Positions 1 through 4,638 of a DNA stretch of 13,056 bases are shown piece by piece. The stretch covers positions 1-13,056 of the forward strand of contig URIY01000041.1 of the NCBI GenBank assembly GCA_900547995.1. The letters run 5' to 3'. How positions within the stretch are numbered: the stretch's first letter is position 1; each line of letters begins with the position of its first letter. This DNA is from an uncultured Mycoplasmatota bacterium. GTDB taxonomy: Bacteria > Bacillota_I > Bacilli_A > RF39 > UBA660. Below the pieces are notes generated by a model, which was not told the DNA's origin, made no database searches, and saw only the letters and a program-made list of their open reading frames with translations. The position numbers were made by a program, and so were the translations under genes.

Positions 1-2
1 AG

Positions 3-307
3 TTAGCAGAGTTTTTAAGTATCAAAGATATAGATACTTTAAGAAAAACATATGATGGAGATAAGAATTATATGGCATGTATAAGAAGAGTAGAAAACTC
101 GCGTACTGATCCAGATTTTGTTGGTTATTAGACTAGCAAAGAAGCCCATAAGCAAGGTTTATCGGATAGCTATGAAACTGGTTATGATGATGGCGTTAAA
201 AAAGAAAAATAGAGATTGCTAAAAATTTACTTAAACAAAGTTTACCTATTCAAAGCATTTCACTTGCAACTATTTTATCTATGGAAGAAATAGAAAAATT
301 ACAATAA
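3..307 (+). pseudogene. Decayed 3' end of a PD-(D/E)XK transposase / Rpn-type nuclease gene
   Basis: The gene enters from the left edge in the frame starting at base 3 and reads LAEFLSIKDIDTLRKTYDGD and onward. It meets an in-frame TAG at 129-131 and continues in the same frame (TSKEAHKQGLSDSYETGYDD) to a second TAG at 210-212. Stepping back one base in the A run at 205-209 restores a typical tail (IEIAKNLLKQSLPIQSISLA, then ILSMEEIEKLQ) that ends at TAA 305-307. The Gly/Tyr/Asp-rich hinge followed by 'EIAKNLLK...I..I...LS.EEIEKL' is characteristic of the C-terminus of the PD-(D/E)XK transposase family (Rpn/YhgA-like). The catalytic domain would lie outside the window. One nonsense codon and one single-base frameshift in about 300 bases indicate a dead copy, unless they are sequencing or assembly errors. 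Family assignment from the tail alone is good but not certain. Confidence 0.7.
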
Positions 308-313
308 AATATT

Positions 314-358
314 AAAAATGTGTTAAAAAAATTAATACATTTTTTATTGTATTTTTTT
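314..358 (+). terminator. Weak possible intrinsic terminator after the nuclease remnant
   Basis: AAAAATGT (314-321) and ACATTTTT (337-344) can form an 8-bp stem with a 15-base loop, followed by T-rich sequence up to 358. The stem is very AT-rich and the loop is long, so termination strength is doubtful. The T-rich tail also overlaps the next promoter's -35. Confidence 0.3.
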
Positions 359-375
359 GTTAAAAGTTATATAAT
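347..375 (+). promoter_or_regulatory. Sigma-A promoter of the arsR-P1B ATPase operon
   Basis: The -10 is a perfect TATAAT at 370-375. The -35 is TTGTAT at 347-352, with 17-bp spacing. The -35 is weak (3 of 6), but spacing and -10 are ideal. Transcription would start near 382, directly inside the palindromic operator, as expected for a repressor-controlled metal resistance operon. Confidence 0.65.
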
Positions 376-378
376 GAA

Positions 379-400
379 TATATGAACAAATATTCATATA
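379..400 (+). promoter_or_regulatory. ArsR/SmtB-family operator palindrome
   Basis: TATATGAA (379-386) and TTCATATA (393-400) are perfect inverted 8-base arms around a 6-base centre. The core TGAACA-AA-TATTCA has the layout of known SmtB/CzrA/CadC operators (TGAACA-n2-TATTCA type). A second inverted pair, ATGAATAT (374-381) and ATATTCAT (390-397), overlaps it. The site abuts the -10 and covers the expected transcription start, so binding by the repressor encoded just downstream should block initiation and give metal-relieved autorepression. Confidence 0.75.
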
Positions 401-414
401 AGAAAGGTGATAAT

Positions 415-714
415 ATGCAACTACATAGTAAGGATTTATTAAATGGTTTAAGTGAATTTTTTAAAATCTTTGGTGATACAACAAGGCTTAGGATACTTGA
501 TATATTATTAAATGGTCCAATGTGTGTAAGTGAAATAAGTGAAAAGTTGGAGATAAGTCAGTCGGCTATTTCACATCAATTAAAACATCTACGTTCATCT
601 AATCTTGTAAAAACAGAAAAAATTGGTCAAATGGTAAAATATAGTATTGCTGATGATCATATTAAAATAATTATGAAATATGGTTTGGAACATATAGGAG
701 AGGTGATTAAATGA
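415..714 (+). CDS. ArsR/SmtB-family metal-responsive repressor (CzrA/SmtB-like, alpha5 Zn/Co site)
   Basis: This is a 99-residue winged-helix repressor that would bind the upstream palindrome and release it when metal binds. It has the family core FFKIFGDTTRLRILDILL (15-32), an HTH recognition helix around SQSAISHQLKHLRS (48-61) and a wing near 65-78. The last helix holds D80, H82, H93 and E96, matching the D-x-H...H-x2-E alpha5 dimer-interface site of SmtB and CzrA, which sense Zn and Co. Only one Cys (C37) sits where CadC/ArsR carry their Cys-rich alpha3 site, so Cd/Pb or arsenic sensing at alpha3 is less likely. The start is ATG 415, seven bases after AAAGGTGAT-type SD at 403-411 (spacing to the ATG is short but good). 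An upstream in-frame ATG at 382 falls inside the operator and at the transcription start, so it was rejected. The stop overlaps the ATPase start (ATGA). Confidence 0.92.
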   Translation: MQLHSKDLLNGLSEFFKIFGDTTRLRILDILLNGPMCVSEISEKLEISQSAISHQLKHLRSSNLVKTEKIGQMVKYSIADDHIKIIMKYGLEHIGEVIK

Positions 715-2552
715 TAAGGAAAATTAAAATAAACGAAGAACTTATTAAAATAATTATTAGTGCTCTATTCTTTACATTATCTTTTTTTACTACAAAGAAT
801 AGTATTTTGTATTTTGTTTTGATTATTCTCAGTTATATAGTTATTTCTTATGAAATATATATTGATGCTTTTAAGAATATTTTTCATGGGGAAATGTTTG
901 ATGAAAACTTTTTAATGATACTAGCGACTATTGGTGCCTTTTATATTGGAGAATATCCTGAGGCAGTAATGGTTATGCTTTTATTTGAAATAGGTGAGTA
1001 TTTATCTGATTTAGCTGTTGATAATTCAAAAGAATCAATTACTAATTTACTTGATTTAAGGGCTGATTACGTTAATTTAAAAATAGAAACTGGAATTAAA
1101 AAAATAGATGTGAATGCTGCTAAGATTGGAGATATATTTGTTGTAAAACCTGGTGAAAAAATTCCACTTGATGGCATTATCATAAATGGTGATAGTTGTT
1201 TAGATACTTCATCTTTAACAGGTGAATGGATTCCAAGATTTGTAAATGTTGGTGATAATGTATTAAGTGGAACCGTTAACTTGGATCGCGCTTTAGAAAT
1301 TAAGGCAAGTGCTTTATTTGCAAATTCCGCGGCATCTAAAATAATTGATTTATTAGAAAATGCGACTAATAATAAAACAAAAACAGAAAAATTTATTACT
1401 AGATTTTCTAAAATCTATACACCAATTGTGGTATTATGTGCCTTCCTTTTATTTTTAATTCCAACTCTTTTAGGATATGATGCAAACACATGGTTATATC
1501 GTGCTCTTGAATTTTTAGTAATATCATGTCCATGTGCTTTAGTTATATCAGTACCTCTTGGTTTCTTTTGTGGTATTGGTAGATCTAGTAAGGATGGTAT
1601 TTTAATTAAAAGTAGTAAAGATTTGGATAATTTATCTAAAATAGATACAGTTGTTTTTGATAAGACTGGAACAATTACTAAAGGTAATTTTGAAGTAATA
1701 AAAATTAAATCTTATAAACTAGGAGAAGGTGAATTATTAGAGCTTACATCTAAAGTAGAAAGCTTATCTAATCATCCTATTGCTAAAGCAATCGTAAGAA
1801 GATATGGAAAAGACATTGATAATAGTAATATTTTTCATTTTGCAGAAATAGGTGGTATGGGTATTAAATGTTATCTTAATAATGAAGAAATACTTGTTGG
1901 AACGAAAAAATTATTAGAACAAAATAATATAAATGTGCTTGATAACAAGGATGTTGGTACAATTATATACATATCTAAGAATAAAGAATATTTAGGATAC
2001 ATTGTTATTGCTGATGTTATAAAAGATGAATCATATACTATTTCACATAAACTTAAAAATATTGGTATAAATAGAGTTGTTATGTTATCGGGTGATGATA
2101 AAAAAATAGTAAGTGATGTTTGCGAAAAAGTAAAAATAGATGAATATTATTCTAATTTACTTCCTATTGATAAAGTAAATATTTTAGAAAAAATAAAAGA
2201 AGAATCATTTACGGCTTTTGTAGGAGATGGCATCAATGATGCCCCTGTTATAAAATTATCTGATATTGGTATGGCTATGGGTAATTTGGGTAGTGATGTT
2301 ACAATAGAAGCCGCTGATGTTGTACTTATGCATGATAATCTTGAAAGTATTGTCAAAGCCATTAAAATATCTAAAATTACTAAAAGAATTATTAAATTTA
2401 ATATTATGTTTGCTATAGTTTTCAAAATAACTATCCTTTTTCTAGCAACTTTTGGTATAACTAGTATTTGGATGGCAGTTGTTTCTGATGTTGGGGTGAC
2501 TTTATTATCTGTTTTAAATACGCTTAGAATTATGAAAAAGAAAATTGATTAA
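711..2552 (+). CDS. cadA: P1B-type heavy-metal-translocating ATPase (Zn/Cd/Pb class, CadA/ZntA-like)
   Basis: This 613-residue inner-membrane pump would export Zn(II), Cd(II) or Pb(II) using ATP. Visible motifs are TGE (170-172, actuator), CPC in the sixth membrane segment (273-275), DKTGT (phosphorylated Asp D317), HP (355-356, the P1B nucleotide-binding marker) and GDGINDAP (505-512). The last membrane helix carries D593 in SDVGVTLLSVLNTLR, the Asp typical of the P1B-2 (Zn/Cd/Pb) subgroup; Cu pumps have other residues there. About eight membrane segments are seen: four before the actuator, two around CPC and two at the C-terminus. There is no N-terminal HMA domain or CxxC metal-binding motif, which explains the length below the roughly 700 residues of CadA/ZntA. 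The ATG overlaps the arsR stop by four bases, so it is translationally coupled and shares its metal-induced promoter. The exact ion cannot be read from sequence. Confidence 0.92.
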   Translation: MIRKIKINEELIKIIISALFFTLSFFTTKNSILYFVLIILSYIVISYEIYIDAFKNIFHGEMFDENFLMILATIGAFYIGEYPEAVMVMLLFEIGEYLSDLAVDNSKESITNLLDLRADYVNLKIETGIKKIDVNAAKIGDIFVVKPGEKIPLDGIIINGDSCLDTSSLTGEWIPRFVNVGDNVLSGTVNLDRALEIKASALFANSAASKIIDLLENATNNKTKTEKFITRFSKIYTPIVVLCAFLLFLIPTLLGYDANTWLYRALEFLVISCPCALVISVPLGFFCGIGRSSKDGILIKSSKDLDNLSKIDTVVFDKTGTITKGNFEVIKIKSYKLGEGELLELTSKVESLSNHPIAKAIVRRYGKDIDNSNIFHFAEIGGMGIKCYLNNEEILVGTKKLLEQNNINVLDNKDVGTIIYISKNKEYLGYIVIADVIKDESYTISHKLKNIGINRVVMLSGDDKKIVSDVCEKVKIDEYYSNLLPIDKVNILEKIKEESFTAFVGDGINDAPVIKLSDIGMAMGNLGSDVTIEAADVVLMHDNLESIVKAIKISKITKRIIKFNIMFAIVFKITILFLATFGITSIWMAVVSDVGVTLLSVLNTLRIMKKKID

Positions 2553-2573
2553 AATTAAAGAAAATGGTACAAT
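2545..2573 (+). promoter_or_regulatory. Promoter of the hemW-HD hydrolase operon
   Basis: TTGATT (2545-2550) and TACAAT (2568-2573) are separated by 17 bp, and TGg directly precedes the -10 (extended -10). The -35 lies in the last codons and stop of the ATPase gene, so the next operon appears to have its own promoter. No terminator hairpin is visible between the two genes, so read-through from the metal operon is possible. Confidence 0.6.
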
Positions 2574-2593
2574 AATTCTAGGAATGTGATTGT

Positions 2594-3712
2594 ATGAATA
2601 ATGAAAAAATAAAGGAATGTGTCAAAAGTGTATATATTCATATTCCTTTTTGTAATTATATTTGTTCTTATTGTGATTTTTGTAAAATGTATTATGATGA
2701 AAATAAGATAGATAAATATTTAAATGCTTTAAAGGAAGAAATAAAAAATAATTATAAAGGTGAGATAATTGATACTTTATATATAGGTGGTGGGACACCA
2801 AGTTCTTTAAATATCAAACAATTAAATAAATTATTTGATATTTTAAAAGTATTTAAATTAAACAAAAATTATGAATTTACTTTTGAATGTAATATTGAAA
2901 ATATTGATGAAGAAAAAGCTAAATTACTTTATAATAATCATGTAAATAGAATAAGTATAGGTGTACAAACTTTTAACGATAATTTATTATCTAAACTGGG
3001 TAGAAATCATAAAAAAAATGATGTTTTTAATAAGATAAATTTATTAAAAAAGATACCTTTTGAAAACATAAATGTTGATTTTATATATGCTCTTCCTGGT
3101 GAAAAATTATCTGATGTCAAAAGTGATATAGAAAACTTTTTAAAACTTGGTATTAATCATATATCAACATATTCTCTTATTTTAGAACCTAATACTGTCT
3201 TTGGGATAAATAATATTAGTAGTGTAAGTGAAGAAATGGATACTAAAATGTATAATTATATATGTGATACTTTACAACATAATGGATTTAAACATTATGA
3301 ATTAAGTAATTTTGCCAAAGATGGATATGAATCAAGACATAATCTTACTTATTGGAATAATTTAGAATATTATGGTTTTGGTTTAGGTGCATCTGGATAT
3401 ATAAATGGTATTAGATATACAAACACAAGAAGTTTTAAGCATTATACTAATAATAGTAATATGCGTATTGAAGAATATTTATTATCTGAAAAAGAGAAAA
3501 TGGAAAATGAAATGATACTTGGTCTTAGAAAAATAGAAGGCGTAAATAAAAATAGTTTTAAAAATAAATATAATAAAAATATAGAAGATGTATTTAATAT
3601 AAAGAATTTATTAAAAAACAAATTATTAATTGATAATGGGATTAATATATATATAAATCCTAAGTATCTATATATACAAAATAGTATTTTAATAAATTTT
3701 ATTGGAGGTTAA
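2594..3712 (+). CDS. hemW: HemW-like radical SAM protein (putative heme chaperone, formerly 'HemN-like')
   Basis: This 372-residue protein matches HemW in length and order of motifs. The N-terminus has the radical SAM cluster motif C20-x3-C24-x2-C27 after VYIHIPFC, with a further Cys at 30. GGGTPS (65-70) is the SAM-binding glycine motif, and the mid-region contains YSLILEPNT. Diagnostic for HemW are YELSNFAKDGYESRHN and LTYWNNLEYYGFGLGASGY, followed by a HemN C-terminal-type domain. Characterised HemW binds heme and helps deliver it to respiratory enzymes; it is not coproporphyrinogen dehydrogenase. Nothing in this window shows heme synthesis or respiration, so the role in this organism is open. 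The start ATG 2594 has a modest SD (AGGA at 2580-2583). The downstream HD gene begins one base after the stop, and its SD (GGAGG) lies inside the last hemW codons. Confidence 0.88.
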   Translation: MNNEKIKECVKSVYIHIPFCNYICSYCDFCKMYYDENKIDKYLNALKEEIKNNYKGEIIDTLYIGGGTPSSLNIKQLNKLFDILKVFKLNKNYEFTFECNIENIDEEKAKLLYNNHVNRISIGVQTFNDNLLSKLGRNHKKNDVFNKINLLKKIPFENINVDFIYALPGEKLSDVKSDIENFLKLGINHISTYSLILEPNTVFGINNISSVSEEMDTKMYNYICDTLQHNGFKHYELSNFAKDGYESRHNLTYWNNLEYYGFGLGASGYINGIRYTNTRSFKHYTNNSNMRIEEYLLSEKEKMENEMILGLRKIEGVNKNSFKNKYNKNIEDVFNIKNLLKNKLLIDNGINIYINPKYLYIQNSILINFIGG

Positions 3713-3713
3713 T

Positions 3714-4289
3714 GTGGAAAAGTTAGATGTATTTTGTGATGAAATAAACTATATAAAAAATGATAAATATAAGGAATCTTTAAAAACTTTAATTAAATTA
3801 TTACCTGATTATTTTTTTGAAGTACCTGCAAGTTCTACAGGAAAATATCATCCTAAATTTGCTCTTGGTGATGGTGGATTAGTAAGACATACTAAAGTAG
3901 CTGTTAGAATGGGGTATGAGCTTTTAAATAATAATTCTATTGGTAATATATTTACTTTTGATGAAAAGGATTTAATGTTAATATCACTTCTTTTACATGA
4001 TGGATTAAAATCGGGTAATCCACAGGAAAAATATACAAGATTTGATCATCCATTACTTGCAGCAAAGTTTATTCGTGATAATAGGGAATCTTTAAGTTTT
4101 AATGATAAAGAATTAGAATTAATATGTACTTGTATTGAAAGTCATATGGGGCAGTGGAATACAGATTATAATGGAAATGAAATTTTACCTTTACCTAAAA
4201 ATCGTTATCAAAAATTTGTTCATATGTGTGACTTTCTAGCAAGTCGTAAGTTTATTAATGTAGAATTTAATAATGATAAAATAGAATAA
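3714..4289 (+). CDS. HD-domain phosphohydrolase of unknown substrate
   Basis: This is a 191-residue soluble protein with an HD-superfamily metal site: H59 (in GLVRHTKVAVRMG), the H95-D96 doublet (LLLHDGLKSG), H112 (RFDHPLLAAKFI), H144 (ESHMGQW) and D173 (HMCDFLASRKF). HD proteins cleave phosphate esters of nucleotides or nucleic acids. The His-rich arrangement HxxxV...HDGxK...DHP...H resembles the HD parts of YhaM-type exoribonucleases and small nucleotidases, but there is no OB-fold here and I cannot assign a substrate. I chose GTG 3714, five bases after a strong GGAGG at 3704-3708. An in-frame TTG at 3702 overlaps that SD and was rejected; the ATG at 3712 is out of frame. The gene is cotranscribed with hemW and ends inside its own terminator hairpin. 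Confidence 0.85.
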   Translation: MEKLDVFCDEINYIKNDKYKESLKTLIKLLPDYFFEVPASSTGKYHPKFALGDGGLVRHTKVAVRMGYELLNNNSIGNIFTFDEKDLMLISLLLHDGLKSGNPQEKYTRFDHPLLAAKFIRDNRESLSFNDKELELICTCIESHMGQWNTDYNGNEILPLPKNRYQKFVHMCDFLASRKFINVEFNNDKIE

Positions 4290-4305
4290 TAATTCTATTT
4301 TTTTT
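4278..4305 (+). terminator. Intrinsic terminator of the hemW-HD operon
   Basis: AAAATAGAAT (4278-4287) pairs perfectly with ATTCTATTTT (4292-4301) around a 4-base loop, followed by more Ts to 4305. The TAA stop of the HD gene (4287-4289) sits at the top of the stem and in the loop. The stem is AT-rich but is a perfect 10 bp with a good U tract. Confidence 0.75.
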
Positions 4306-4306
4306 G

Positions 4307-4338
4307 TACAAAAAATAAGAAACATCTGTTTCTTATTT
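4307..4338 (-). terminator. Intrinsic terminator of rpmB
   Basis: AAATAAGAAAC (4313-4323) and GTTTCTTATTT (4328-4338) are perfect 11-bp arms with an ATCT loop. Read on the minus strand, the hairpin is followed by a run of Ts, then GTAC. The rpmB stop (4333-4335) lies within the stem. On the plus strand it has no downstream U tract, so it acts for rpmB. Confidence 0.8.
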
Positions 4339-4512
4339 GGCATCTGAATATTTCTTTAATGTTCTTAATTCCCTAGCACTAATTCTAATTGATTCACCAT
4401 TATCTAGTGTAATTTTTTGTAAATTTGGCTTTTGGGCATGCTTAGTAGCATTACAAGCATGAGAACGTCTATTACCAGAAAGTGGTTTTTTATTTGTTAC
4501 TTTAATTGCCAT
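4333..4512 (-). CDS. rpmB: 50S ribosomal protein L28
   Basis: Translation of the minus strand gives a 59-residue basic protein starting MAIKVTNKKPLSGNRRSHAC and ending SAKs-like tail RTLKKYSDAK. The segment PLSGNRRSHACNATKH followed by PNLQKITL and a late ISARELRTLKK is the L28 signature (SGN-RSHA-NAtK, NLQkv, SaraLr). L28 is a large-subunit protein needed for 70S assembly. It has a single Cys (C20) and no CxxC pairs, so it is the zinc-independent form. The ATG (4512-4510) follows a strong GGAAGGAG SD at 4520-4527, seven bases away. It is the only minus-strand gene here, convergent with the HD gene and divergent from dnaE, with its own promoter and terminator, so it is a one-gene transcription unit. 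Confidence 0.95.
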   Translation of the reverse strand: MAIKVTNKKPLSGNRRSHACNATKHAQKPNLQKITLDNGESIRISARELRTLKKYSDAK

Positions 4513-4548
4513 TTCTATTCTCCTTCCAAAAACGATTAACTCTTTATA

Positions 4549-4577
4549 ACTTTATCATATTATTTAGTTTAAGTCAA
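4549..4577 (-). promoter_or_regulatory. Promoter of rpmB
   Basis: On the minus strand TTGACT (4577-4572) and TAAAGT (4554-4549) are 17 bp apart, with TGa directly before the -10. The -35 is 5 of 6 to consensus. The leader is about 30 bases and contains the strong SD. The -35 lies seven bases from the -35 of the divergent dnaE promoter. Confidence 0.65.
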
Positions 4578-4584
4578 TTATTTT

Positions 4585-4613
4585 ATGAAATTTATTAACT
4601 CTTATGGTATAAT
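4585..4613 (+). promoter_or_regulatory. Promoter of the dnaE-membrane protein-ligA operon
   Basis: A perfect TATAAT (4608-4613) is preceded by TGg (4605-4607), an extended -10, with ATGAAA (4585-4590, 4 of 6) 17 bp upstream as the -35. This placement puts an upstream in-frame ATG at 4585 in the promoter itself, confirming that dnaE starts at 4639. Confidence 0.65.
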
Positions 4614-4638
4614 ATTTTATAGAAATAGGGGTGATACC

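Noticed and set aside
382..414. Upstream in-frame ATG that would lengthen the ArsR repressor by 11 residues
   Set aside because: It lies in the operator and at the predicted transcription start, with no SD; ATG 415 has a clear SD.
3702..3713. In-frame TTG start for the HD protein
   Set aside because: It overlaps the GGAGG that serves as SD for GTG 3714.
4585..4638. In-frame ATG adding 18 residues to DnaE
   Set aside because: It is part of the predicted -35; the added residues are not DnaE-like, and ATG 4639 has a strong SD and the family's normal N-terminus.
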